This document shows, piece by piece, positions 1 through 7,312 of a DNA stretch of 7,380 nucleotides. The DNA comes from an uncultured Lacinutrix sp. GTDB taxonomy: Bacteria > Bacteroidota > Bacteroidia > Flavobacteriales > Flavobacteriaceae. Where the stretch lies: NCBI GenBank assembly GCA_937916035.1, contig CALGIH010000126.1:1-7380 (forward strand). Reading direction: 5' to 3'. The notes beneath the pieces are model-generated. The model did no database searches. It was not told where the DNA came from and saw only the letters and a list, made by a program, of their open reading frames with translations. The position numbers were made by a program, and so were the translations under genes. Positions within the stretch are counted from its first letter, which is position 1. Each line of letters opens with the position of its first letter.

Positions 1-1
1 A

Positions 2-181
2 ACTGGGATTCAAAATTCAGGATTAGGACTCTTGCTTATTTTCACCTTCTTCAATGGACTTGGAGGCATGGCAATTTTAGCTGCATTCTGGGGGATTTGG
101 CATATTATTTCTGGATTGTTATTAGCAACGTATTGGTCTAAACTAAAAAAGGCATCTATTGAAGAAACTTTGGCTACATAG
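2..181 (+). CDS. Sodium-dependent transporter, BASS (bile acid:sodium symporter) family, C-terminal fragment
   Basis: The frame is open from the left edge to a TAG at 179-181 and gives the last 59 residues of a protein whose start lies outside the window. The fragment begins TGIQNSGLG, the conserved motif of BASS-family carriers that precedes a late membrane helix. It continues with a hydrophobic stretch ([17 protein letters not shown]), then [19 protein letters not shown] as the final helix, and ends in a short polar tail. Known family members are inner-membrane symporters that couple sodium entry to uptake of bile acids, pantothenate, 2-keto acids or other organic anions; the substrate here cannot be read from the fragment. 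The 3' end overlaps the start of the acyltransferase by 23 bases, so the two are probably co-transcribed. Family assignment is by motif recognition; the fragment is short. Confidence 0.8.
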   Translation, partial: TGIQNSGLGLLLIFTFFNGLGGMAILAAFWGIWHIISGLLLATYWSKLKKASIEETLAT

Positions 182-1190
182 TGTACGAACGTATATACGA
201 ATTGGAATGTTCTTTTATTTTAAGAACATAGAAATTCATGGTGTTGACAATGTGCCAAAGAATAAGGCTGTTTTATTATTAGGAAACCATCAAAATGCCT
301 TGTTAGACGCTTTACTCATTGGAACCAAATGCGGAAGATCTGCCTATTTTTTAACGCGTGCTGCGGTTTTTAAAAAGCCGTTTGTAAGTAAATTATTAAA
401 AAGTTTACAAATGCTTCCAGTGTATCGCATTCGTGATGGCTGGAGTAGTTTATCAAATAACAATGCTATTTTTGAAACATGTACTAAAGTACTTTCAAAA
501 AACGAGGCTGTTGTGATTTTCCCTGAGGGCAATCATAATTTAGAGCGTCGTGTAAGACCTTTAAGCAAAGGTTTTACGCGTATTGTCTTTGATGCCCTTG
601 AAACATATCCAGAGTTGGATATTCAATTAGTTCCTGTTGGTCTTAATTTTGAGGATGCTTCTCAATTTCCTGACAGTGCATCTTTGCATTTTGGCAAAGC
701 AATTTCTGCTCAGTCTTTTGTTTTAGACACTAGAAATGAATCTGTAGTCAACTTAAAAGAAAGAATCAAAAATGAATTATCTGAATTAACCACTCATATT
801 CCTGAAGATAATTATGATGACACTTTGAGTAGGTTAGATGCTTTAAATGTAAACTATTTGAATCCTAAAGAAGTCAATGCATGTATTCAATCTAATTTTA
901 AAAATTGTTCTGTAAAACCAAAAAAGGAAAATTATTTTGTTAAGCAGTTATTTAAAACGCTATTAATTATCACTATTTTTATTCCTTATCTCATTTGGGA
1001 ATTTCTAGTAAAACCTAAAATAAAAGAACCAGAGTTTATAGCGACCTTCCGTTTTGCAATGGCCTTAACTCTGGTTCCAACTTATTTGATAATTGTTATA
1101 CTTACTTTATCGTTATTTGTGTCTCTGTCAATTAGTTTAATTTATCTGATGGCAGTGATAATTATTGCATTATTAGCTGTTAAATTATAG
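159..1190 (+). CDS. Lysophospholipid acyltransferase (PlsC-like, LPLAT superfamily), membrane protein
   Basis: A 343-residue protein of the glycerolipid acyltransferase superfamily, expected to transfer an acyl chain to glycerol-3-phosphate, lysophosphatidate or a related lipid at the inner membrane. The catalytic block is visible: GNHQNALLD at 42-50 (His44, Asp50), [10 protein letters not shown] at 86-95, FPEGNHN at 121-127 and VPVGLNF at 158-164. His and Asp of motif I are separated by five residues, not the four of classical PlsC, so this is a divergent subgroup and its exact substrate is open. The C-terminal third adds hydrophobic segments at about 264-283 and 300-341, probably two or three membrane helices. 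The start is TTG at 159, inside the upstream transporter gene. I prefer it to the in-frame ATG at 207 because residues 1-16 ([16 protein letters not shown]) resemble the amino-terminal helix of flavobacterial relatives as I remember them; AAAAAGG at 146-152 could help initiation. It probably depends on the transporter's promoter. Confidence 0.85.
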   Translation: MKKLWLHSVRTYIRIGMFFYFKNIEIHGVDNVPKNKAVLLLGNHQNALLDALLIGTKCGRSAYFLTRAAVFKKPFVSKLLKSLQMLPVYRIRDGWSSLSNNNAIFETCTKVLSKNEAVVIFPEGNHNLERRVRPLSKGFTRIVFDALETYPELDIQLVPVGLNFEDASQFPDSASLHFGKAISAQSFVLDTRNESVVNLKERIKNELSELTTHIPEDNYDDTLSRLDALNVNYLNPKEVNACIQSNFKNCSVKPKKENYFVKQLFKTLLIITIFIPYLIWEFLVKPKIKEPEFIATFRFAMALTLVPTYLIIVILTLSLFVSLSISLIYLMAVIIIALLAVKL

Positions 1191-3689
1191 TTCGTCTCTA
1201 AAGAAAATAGCATTCATTAACAACTTATTAGTTCCATACCAAAACGCTCTAAAGTTGGTGTTATCCGTAAAGGCAACAACGTTACCACGACCTAATCCTT
1301 TAATTTGTAATGGCACCGTATTACCAATACTATCTAAATTTTGCTTAGAAATGTAACCACTTACAATTGGTCGTTTAGTGTATTGAATTGGGTTGTTATA
1401 GCTATTCTTATCAGGCTTCATAAAAATAGTTGTATTTCTGAATAACGAAATTTTATCATTCTTATAGCCAAAGTTGATTGGATGTGATCTGTCTGTTGTG
1501 GCTTCAAAAATAGCACCACCAATTACTTGAGCTCCTCTAAAATCATCACGTTGTTCGAAAGAAATATTCTTGCCAACTAACGCCATTTTCTTAAAGTCTA
1601 AATTGGCTAATTCTTTTGATTTTACCCAATTCAAAGCATTTTTATAAGCAATTAAAGTTCCACCATTTTGCACCCATTCTTTTATCTTTTTTGAGGCATC
1701 GTCATCCAGTTGACCGCTAGGAACAATAATGGTATTATATCTATTTAAATCTGCATAACTAATACTTTTAGTATCTAACTTGGTCACTGTGATGTCATAG
1801 CGTGTGTCGAATAAGTGCCAAATTTCTCCAGCATCGTAAGAAGAAATACCTTCACCAACTAACAAAGCAATTTTTGGAGCCGTTAACGCTTTAAATTGGT
1901 TACTACCTAAATCGATTCCTTGCGTTAAACCAGTTCCAACAGCATTGATGGAAACATGACTTTCTTTAGCAAGCTTAGTCAAATAAGTATGTAAATCTGA
2001 TGCGTTTAATTTTTGATTTTGAACAGGAATCATAATGGTTCCATAATCGTAATCGACACCATTAAGGCTAAATGGATTCATTGCAACTTTAGCACGTAAA
2101 TCATCATTAAGAACTTCGTTAAGTAACTTTGGAGTGTAATACTCATGCCATTCCATTAGGTAAGCATAATTACTCATTCCAGAAACACTTCCAGTTTTAA
2201 ATTGTAAGTCTATAACTTCATTCCCAGCATTACTGGTTGAAACGCCTTCGGCATAATCTAAGTTAAAAGCCAATGGAAAAGTCCAGGCAGAAATATCGTA
2301 AAACAAGCTGTCTTGGAAAGTGGTACGCTTTTCAAACATGGCATTTATTAAACGGGTATTTTTTTGATTTTTAGGAACAATGTAACTGTATCCTTTTTTG
2401 AAACGTTTTCCGTTTGCAGTAAAATCTTGTTTTATTTCATGAAATTTTATTTTATGACGTTTTAAAATTTCAGCAAGGTGATACGTTTTAGCAGCATCTT
2501 TTTCATCACCAAATACGATCCCTTTGTTGGCTTCTTTGGCTGCTTCAGTGCGTGCGTTTTTAAAGAAGTTATTCTGATATGTTAAAAGTTCTTCTTTCAT
2601 GTTTTGAGCAGCTTCTAGTGTTGATAAAGCGGCAGTAAACTGATTTCGGATTGTGAATGGAAACGTTAATAATCCATTGTCACTTTCCTGTACATGTCCA
2701 CGAGAACTTGCTTGCTCAAATAAAATTCCAATACTACCATTGATGTCTGGGAATGTTGAACCTTTTCCATAATAGAAATCGTCATAATTCTCTTCAGTGT
2801 AGTAAAGAGAACCTATTTTATCAAATGCCTTGGCATGATAATTTCCAATTTTCGCTGTTAATTCTTGATTTAATTTGGGCGTTAATGGATGTGTTCTTGA
2901 AGCAATTCCAGGTTGAAAAAAGAAACTTGAGTTGGTTCCCATTTCATGATGGTCTGTCAAAATATTTGGATACCAATTATGGAAGGTTTCTAATCTTGCT
3001 CTTGATTCTGGAAGTTGAACAGGTAGCCAATCACGATTCATGTCAAACCAATAATGGTTAGTTCTTCCTCCAGGCCAAACTTCATCATATTCTCTATCGT
3101 TTGGGTCCGGATTTAAGTTGATGCTTTTATTGGTATTTGCCCAATAGGCAAAACGTTGTAAACCGTCAGGATTGAATGAAGGGTCAAATAAAACGACTGT
3201 ATTGTCTAACATGTTGTTTATATCATTTCCTTCAGCAGCAGCTAAATAATAGGCAGCTAAAAGTCCTGCATTGGCTCCACTTGGTTCGTTACCATGAATT
3301 GAAAACCCTTGGTAAACAACAATGGGTCTGTTGGCAAGATTGGCCTCATTACTTTCGGTTGCTTCAAAATGTGCTTTTTGAATGGCATCAATGTTTTGAT
3401 GGTTTTTGGGTGATGTGATGGTTAACAATAAGATTGGTCTGCCTTCAAAGGTGCTACCTCTATTTTCAATCGTAATTCTATCTGAAGCTTCCGCTAAAGC
3501 ATACATATATTGAGCAAGCTTGTCATGCGTAATATGCCATTCACCAACTTGATGACCAACCACACTTTCTGGTGTTGGAATATTTTGGTTATAGGTTACA
3601 TTTTGAGGTAAGTAATAAGATAAATCAAGCTTGTTCTGTGCTTGTGCAAATGTGCTTAAAACGACACATACTAGTAATAGTTTTTTCAT
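1185..3689 (-). CDS. Secreted M14-family zinc carboxypeptidase-like protein with C-terminal GATase1-like domain
   Basis: An 834-residue exported metallopeptidase-like protein, expected to trim peptides or cell-wall/protein fragments in the periplasm or outside the cell; the substrate is unknown. Residues 1-17 form a Sec signal peptide (MKKLLLVCVVLSTFAQA, cut before Gln18). The M14 domain spans about 50-360 with HGNE at 132-135 (zinc ligands His132, Glu135), DMNRDW at 216-221 (substrate-binding Asn218/Arg219), TDHHEMG at 245-251 (third zinc ligand His247 or His248) and LFEQASSRG at 323-331 (catalytic Glu325). Their spacing matches carboxypeptidase A. A middle region of unknown role follows (about 370-600), then an alpha/beta glutamine-amidotransferase-like fold at about 605-690 (KIALLVGEG, IIVPSGQ, GGTLIAY). 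The mature protein has no cysteine, so that domain cannot use the usual nucleophile. There is no recognisable type IX sorting domain; the chain ends RDEL. The frame stays open upstream to 3749, but that extension crosses a terminator and would bury the signal peptide, so ATG 3689 is the start. Confidence 0.9.
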   Translation of the reverse strand: MKKLLLVCVVLSTFAQAQNKLDLSYYLPQNVTYNQNIPTPESVVGHQVGEWHITHDKLAQYMYALAEASDRITIENRGSTFEGRPILLLTITSPKNHQNIDAIQKAHFEATESNEANLANRPIVVYQGFSIHGNEPSGANAGLLAAYYLAAAEGNDINNMLDNTVVLFDPSFNPDGLQRFAYWANTNKSINLNPDPNDREYDEVWPGGRTNHYWFDMNRDWLPVQLPESRARLETFHNWYPNILTDHHEMGTNSSFFFQPGIASRTHPLTPKLNQELTAKIGNYHAKAFDKIGSLYYTEENYDDFYYGKGSTFPDINGSIGILFEQASSRGHVQESDNGLLTFPFTIRNQFTAALSTLEAAQNMKEELLTYQNNFFKNARTEAAKEANKGIVFGDEKDAAKTYHLAEILKRHKIKFHEIKQDFTANGKRFKKGYSYIVPKNQKNTRLINAMFEKRTTFQDSLFYDISAWTFPLAFNLDYAEGVSTSNAGNEVIDLQFKTGSVSGMSNYAYLMEWHEYYTPKLLNEVLNDDLRAKVAMNPFSLNGVDYDYGTIMIPVQNQKLNASDLHTYLTKLAKESHVSINAVGTGLTQGIDLGSNQFKALTAPKIALLVGEGISSYDAGEIWHLFDTRYDITVTKLDTKSISYADLNRYNTIIVPSGQLDDDASKKIKEWVQNGGTLIAYKNALNWVKSKELANLDFKKMALVGKNISFEQRDDFRGAQVIGGAIFEATTDRSHPINFGYKNDKISLFRNTTIFMKPDKNSYNNPIQYTKRPIVSGYISKQNLDSIGNTVPLQIKGLGRGNVVAFTDNTNFRAFWYGTNKLLMNAIFFRDEL

Positions 3690-3715
3690 ATGAATGTTAG
3701 TTAGAGTATAAATAT

Positions 3716-3746
3716 AAAAAAAACCGCTACTAATAAGTAACGGCTT
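3716..3746 (-). terminator. Rho-independent terminator of the PUR/DUF3276 gene
   Basis: Read on the minus strand, AAGCCGTTAC (3746-3737) pairs with GTAGCGGTTT (3730-3721) to make a 10-bp stem with two G-U pairs and a six-base TTATTA loop. An uninterrupted run of eight T follows (3723-3716). The stem begins 27 bases after the stop codon of the PUR gene and lies 27 bases before the peptidase start codon. It therefore should end PUR transcription and make the peptidase depend on its own promoter. On the plus strand the hairpin has no comparable T-run, so it looks unidirectional. Confidence 0.85.
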
Positions 3747-3772
3747 CAAATATTTTAAGAATTAATTAAGAC

Positions 3773-4153
3773 TTATATGTCTTCAAAATTTACATCAGTA
3801 AAACTTTCGGTTGAAGGAGTTTCTTTTGAAGATTCAGTGTCTTCATATTCGTCCTTCTTGAAATCTTTTTGATGACGCTCACTAATTACTTCTTCACCTT
3901 TCTCGTTAAAAATATAATCAGTCATTTCAGCTAAAATGGTATTGAATTCAGAAAAATCTTCTTTATATAAATAAATTTTATGTTTCTTGTAATGGAATGA
4001 GCCATCATCATTGGTAAACTTTTTGCTTTCTGTAATTGTTAAATAATAATCTCCAGCTTTTGTTGCTCTTACATCGAAAAAATAGGTTCGTCTTCCTGCT
4101 CTTAATACCTTCGAAAAAATTTCTTCTTTCTCCATCATGTCATTATTACTCAT
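3773..4153 (-). CDS. PUR-family DNA/RNA-binding protein (DUF3276)
   Basis: A 126-residue cytoplasmic protein of the bacterial PUR-alpha-like family (DUF3276), a group known to bind single-stranded or G-rich nucleic acid and to dimerise through one PUR repeat per chain. The PUR repeat fills about residues 8-85: EEIFSKVLRAGRRTYFFDVR (10-29), a beta-hairpin with DYYLTITESK (35-44), HKIYLYKEDF (58-67) and an amphipathic helix at 68-82. A charged linker with ISERHQKDFKK (90-100) leads into an acidic, Ser/Thr-rich tail that ends SFTDVNFEDI (117-126). That closing motif recurs in flavobacterial relatives as I remember them. I chose the first Met; Met6 and Met7 are alternatives that would lose only a few polar residues. 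It follows the ABC transporter on the same strand after 138 bases, but a candidate promoter lies in the gap and a strong terminator follows, so it is probably its own transcription unit. The cellular role in Bacteroidota is not established. Confidence 0.92.
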   Translation of the reverse strand: MSNNDMMEKEEIFSKVLRAGRRTYFFDVRATKAGDYYLTITESKKFTNDDGSFHYKKHKIYLYKEDFSEFNTILAEMTDYIFNEKGEEVISERHQKDFKKDEYEDTESSKETPSTESFTDVNFEDI

Positions 4154-4186
4154 AGTAGTATTGTTAAGTTATTTAATTTTGAATCT

Positions 4187-4217
4187 CAAAAATCTAAAAA
4201 ATATATATACCAACCAA
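4187..4217 (-). promoter_or_regulatory. Candidate flavobacterial promoter for the PUR/DUF3276 gene
   Basis: On the minus strand TTG (4217-4215) is followed after 18 bases by TAGATTTTTG (4196-4187). This resembles the Bacteroidota consensus TTG, 17-23 bases, TAnnTTTG, but with two extra bases inside the -7 element, so the match is imperfect. Transcription would begin near 4180 and leave an A/T-rich leader of about 27 bases before ATG 4153. Placement is inferred from motif and spacing only. Confidence 0.35.
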
Positions 4218-4291
4218 CTAATTAAGCCATTTCTTTTTACTCTTAACAGTTTTATAACTTTTATGACAAGAGATCGTTTCTTTAATTAAAT

Positions 4292-6046
4292 TTAATTTGA
4301 AGTTTCACTGAGTTGGTTTAGATAAAGCTCTTTGTAATAACCATCAACATTTAATAGCTCGTCATGTGTGCCTTTTTGCTTCACTTTTCCATCTTCTAGA
4401 ACAATAATTTTATCAGCGTTTTTTGCAGACGAAATCCTGTGGCTCACAATTATGGTCGTTGTGTCTTTTGAAACTTTCTCAAGGTTTTTAAGGATTTTCT
4501 CCTCTGTTTCTGTGTCAACAGCAGATAAACAATCATCCAACAACAGTAATTTCGGGTTTTTTATAATGGCTCTTGCAATAGATACGCGTTGTTTTTGACC
4601 TCCAGATAATGTAATGCCTCGTTCACCTAAAACGGTATCATAGCCTTTATTAAATTTTACAATATTTTTATGTACAACCGCATTTTTAGCTGCTTCAATA
4701 ACATCGTCATCTGTGGCATCAATAAGCCCGAATTTGATATTGTTCTTTATACTATCAGAAAATAGAAACGCATCTTGTGGTACATAACCAATACTCTCTC
4801 GCAAACTATTAAGGTTTACAGCATTAATTTGCGTTCCATCAACAGTAATAGATCCTTGATCAATATCATACAATCTTCCAATTAAATCAAGAATTGTAGA
4901 TTTCCCTGAGCCTGTTTTTCCTAAAATGGCTAAGGTTTCACCATGGTTTACTGTGAAACTAATATCTTTTAGAGCTTGAATGTTAGTGTCTTCATAAGTA
5001 AAAGAGACATTTTTAAATTCAATGTTTCCAGTAATTTCAGTTGGCGTTTTAGCAGTGTTTTGAATTTGTGGTACTTCTTTTAAAAATTCGTTGATACGTT
5101 TTTGAGATGCTTCAGCTTGCTGCACCATGGAAGTAACCCAACCCAAAATGGCAACTGGCCATGTCAACATGTTTACGTAAATGATAAACTCAGCAATAGT
5201 ACCAAAATCTTTAATTTCACCATTAATGTATTGCAATCCACCAACGTAAATAACCAAAAGATTACTAATGCCAATAAGCAATATCATCATTGGAAAAAAC
5301 AGTGCTTGTACTTTTGTTAAACTAATTTGTTTTTCTCTGTTCTCATTTGATAAATCATGAAATCCAACATTCGTTTGTGCTTCAATACCATAAGCTTTAA
5401 TAACTGAAATACCACTAAATGATTCTTGTGCAAATGTTGATAGTCTTGATAAATTCTGCTGTACAATAGTACTTCGTTTATGAATTTGTTTGCTAAGAAA
5501 ATAAATGGTGACTGAGAGTAAAGGCAAAGGTATAATGGTATACCAAGCTAGGGATGGTGCTTTGTTAAACATGTAAAACATGGCAACAATAAATAAGGTA
5601 ATCATGTTTAATGAATACATAATTGCGGGACCAACATACATTCTAACTTTACCAACATCTTCACTAATTCTATTCATCAAATCACCAGTTCGATTCGTTT
5701 TATAAAAATTAAGCGATAATCGTTGGTATTGCTGATATACTTCGTTCTTTAAGTCAAATTCCACCAAGCGAGATACTTTAATAATCGTTTGTCTCATTAA
5801 AAAGGTAAGTATTCCAGCTATTACGGCAGCACCAATTAGGTAAAGGACATTTATCAAAAGCTCAGACTTAAACACGTCATCTGAAAGTTCACCTTGCATT
5901 TTTTGAGAAATCACAGTTATAGAATTCCCAACAAGTCTAGGTGTAAACAATGAGAATATTTTTGCAGCTATAGTAATTAACACCCCAAATAAAAGGCTGT
6001 ATCTATACTTGTAAAAGTACTTGTTAATATGCTGTAATTCTTTCAT
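4292..6046 (-). CDS. ABC exporter half-transporter (fused permease and ATP-binding domains)
   Basis: A 584-residue type IV ABC exporter subunit of the MsbA/BmrA/YheI kind, normal length for a half-transporter that works as a dimer in the inner membrane. Residues 1-320 are the membrane domain with about six helices (near 17-40, 62-84, 138-160, 167-185, 248-270, 283-305). Residues 341-575 are the ATPase: aromatic A-loop Tyr351, Walker A GKTGSGKST at 376-384, Q-loop Gln424 in YVPQD, signature LSGGQ at 480-484, Walker B LLLLDD at 500-505, D-loop SAVD at 508-511, and switch His536 in VSHR. The residue after the Walker B aspartate is Asp505 where a catalytic Glu is usual, as in the degenerate subunit of heterodimeric exporters such as TM287/288. 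No partner gene is present in the window. The substrate (lipid, drug or peptide) cannot be inferred. ATG 6046 begins a normal amino-terminal elbow helix; there is no Shine-Dalgarno site and no clear promoter on this strand of the divergent region. Confidence 0.93.
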   Translation of the reverse strand: MKELQHINKYFYKYRYSLLFGVLITIAAKIFSLFTPRLVGNSITVISQKMQGELSDDVFKSELLINVLYLIGAAVIAGILTFLMRQTIIKVSRLVEFDLKNEVYQQYQRLSLNFYKTNRTGDLMNRISEDVGKVRMYVGPAIMYSLNMITLFIVAMFYMFNKAPSLAWYTIIPLPLLSVTIYFLSKQIHKRSTIVQQNLSRLSTFAQESFSGISVIKAYGIEAQTNVGFHDLSNENREKQISLTKVQALFFPMMILLIGISNLLVIYVGGLQYINGEIKDFGTIAEFIIYVNMLTWPVAILGWVTSMVQQAEASQKRINEFLKEVPQIQNTAKTPTEITGNIEFKNVSFTYEDTNIQALKDISFTVNHGETLAILGKTGSGKSTILDLIGRLYDIDQGSITVDGTQINAVNLNSLRESIGYVPQDAFLFSDSIKNNIKFGLIDATDDDVIEAAKNAVVHKNIVKFNKGYDTVLGERGITLSGGQKQRVSIARAIIKNPKLLLLDDCLSAVDTETEEKILKNLEKVSKDTTTIIVSHRISSAKNADKIIVLEDGKVKQKGTHDELLNVDGYYKELYLNQLSETSN

Positions 6047-6104
6047 TTATAAATTTAGTCTATGCGTTACTTATTAACAGTTTCGCAATTTATATTCTAT
6101 TTTG

Positions 6105-6135
6105 TTGTAAATGCTCTAATAATCTGTTAATTTTG
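6105..6135 (+). promoter_or_regulatory. Flavobacterial promoter for the amino acid dehydrogenase
   Basis: TTG at 6105-6107 and TAATTTTG at 6128-6135 are separated by 20 bases and match the Bacteroidota consensus TTG, 17-23 bases, TAnnTTTG exactly at its fixed positions. A second TTG at 6102-6104 would give 23 bases. GCAC follows the -7 element. The expected transcription start is near 6140-6142, which leaves only about 10 bases before the first in-frame ATG (6150) but about 50 before the ATG at 6192. This supports 6192 as the translation start. Confidence 0.7.
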
Positions 6136-6191
6136 CACGCTGTTATTGAATGATTCATAATAACACACGTATTTTAAACACAAATTCAGCA

Positions 6192-7295
6192 ATGATATTA
6201 GACGTTATTAGTGCCAATGAAATTAAAAAAGTTGATCCAGTTTTTGGACAACTTTCTTTTGATAATCACGAACAGGTTGTTTTTTGCAACGACAAAGATA
6301 CAGGATTAAAGGCAATTATTGGAATACATAATACAGTTTTAGGGCCAGCTCTAGGTGGTACCAGAATGTGGAATTATGCCAACGAATGGGAAGCCTTAAA
6401 TGATGCCTTGAGATTATCAAGAGGTATGACCTTTAAAGCCGCCATTACAGGACTTAATTTGGGTGGCGGAAAGGCCGTTATTATTGGCGATGCTAAAACT
6501 CAAAAAACACCAGAATTAATGAGAAAATTTGGTGAGTTTGTACATTCATTGGGCGGGAAGTACATTACTGCTGAAGATGTAGGGATGGAGACTGCTGACA
6601 TGGATTTGGTACGCGAAGTAACACCTTATGTAACTGGGATTTCTGAAGATAAAGGTGGTGCAGGAAATCCTTCGCCAATAACTGCATATGGCGTTTTTAT
6701 GGGAATGAAAGCGGCTGCAAAGTTCAAATTTGGTAGCGATATTTTAGAAGATAAAGTCGTTTATGTTCAAGGGGTTGGTCATGTTGGCGAATCGTTGGTA
6801 GAACACTTAACCAATGAAGGTGCAAAAGTTGTAATTGCTGATATTAATCAAGATCGATTATGGGAAGTCAGTAAAAAATATGGCGCTTCTATTTACACAG
6901 GAAACGATATGTATTCAGAAAAAATGGATATTTATGCACCTTGTGCTTTAGGAGCGACAGTAAATGATGATACGATTTATAAGCTTCAAGCTAAAGTGAT
7001 TGCTGGAGCTGCAAATAATCAGCTAGAAGTTGAGGATAAACATGGTCTCATTTTGCAAGAAAGAGGTATCGTTTACGCTCCTGATTTCTTAATTAACGCA
7101 GGAGGAATTATAAATGTTTATGCTGAGCTTGAAGGTTATGACAAGCAGGAAATTATACGTAAAACAGAAAACATTTATAACACAACTTTAGAAATATTAG
7201 ATAGTGCTTCAAAAAATGGTCTAACTACCAATCAGGCAGCCCTAAATATAGCTAAGATTAGAATAGAAGAGCGAAAAAAAGCGAATTCTAAATAA
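6192..7295 (+). CDS. Leucine dehydrogenase-type NAD-dependent amino acid dehydrogenase (Glu/Leu/Phe/Val family)
   Basis: A 367-residue cytoplasmic enzyme that should oxidatively deaminate branched-chain L-amino acids (leucine, valine, isoleucine) to 2-oxo acids with NAD, or run in reverse. The length fits leucine dehydrogenase. The amino-terminal catalytic domain shows GPALGGTRMW at 51-60, GMTFK with Lys82, GLNLGGGKAVI with catalytic Lys94, and AEDVGM at 128-132. The NAD-binding Rossmann domain has VQGVGHVGE at 192-200 (GxGxxG, 194-199) and Asp217 at the end of strand 2, which favours NAD over NADP. CALGATVND (251-259), AGAANNQL (271-278) and APDFLINAGGIINV (296-309) are further family blocks. 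Leucine preference over phenylalanine or valine is inferred from overall similarity and not proved. The frame is open from ATG 6150, which would add 14 residues (MIHNNTRILNTNSA). I prefer ATG 6192 because of the promoter position and because relatives as I recall them begin shortly before the KVDPVFGQ block. Confidence 0.92.
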   Translation: MILDVISANEIKKVDPVFGQLSFDNHEQVVFCNDKDTGLKAIIGIHNTVLGPALGGTRMWNYANEWEALNDALRLSRGMTFKAAITGLNLGGGKAVIIGDAKTQKTPELMRKFGEFVHSLGGKYITAEDVGMETADMDLVREVTPYVTGISEDKGGAGNPSPITAYGVFMGMKAAAKFKFGSDILEDKVVYVQGVGHVGESLVEHLTNEGAKVVIADINQDRLWEVSKKYGASIYTGNDMYSEKMDIYAPCALGATVNDDTIYKLQAKVIAGAANNQLEVEDKHGLILQERGIVYAPDFLINAGGIINVYAELEGYDKQEIIRKTENIYNTTLEILDSASKNGLTTNQAALNIAKIRIEERKKANSK

Positions 7296-7312
7296 ACATT
7301 TAAAAAAAATCT

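Noticed and set aside
344..532. 62-codon open frame on the minus strand inside the acyltransferase
   Set aside because: It lies wholly within a well-supported gene, shows no recognisable domain, and is explained as a shadow frame.
2753..3061. 102-codon open frame on the plus strand opposite the peptidase
   Set aside because: It is antisense to the zinc-binding region of the peptidase and has no domain features; its composition reflects the complementary strand.
3176..3418. 80-codon open frame on the plus strand opposite the peptidase
   Set aside because: It is antisense to the HGNE region of the peptidase and rich in Leu, Gln, His and Trp, as expected of a shadow frame.
3690..3749. Twenty-residue upstream extension of the peptidase frame (from ATG 3749)
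   Set aside because: It is read across the terminator hairpin and its T-run, and would place a clear Sec signal peptide in the interior of the protein.
4154..4291. Gap between the ABC and PUR genes as a site for a small gene or a terminator of the ABC gene
   Set aside because: Only very short frames exist (for example eight codons from ATG 4263 on the plus strand), and I see no GC-rich hairpin with a T-run on the minus strand. The only signal is the candidate promoter at 4187-4217.
4368..4598. 76-codon open frame on the plus strand opposite the ABC ATPase domain
   Set aside because: It overlaps the conserved signature and Walker B codons on the other strand; no independent evidence of coding.
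5102..5320. 72-codon open frame on the plus strand opposite the ABC membrane domain
   Set aside because: A shadow of the exporter gene with no recognisable features.
6047..6104. Minus-strand promoter for the ABC gene in the divergent region
   Set aside because: The nearest matches, such as TATAAATTG read on the minus strand, depart from TAnnTTTG and lack a TTG at the right distance, so no element could be assigned.
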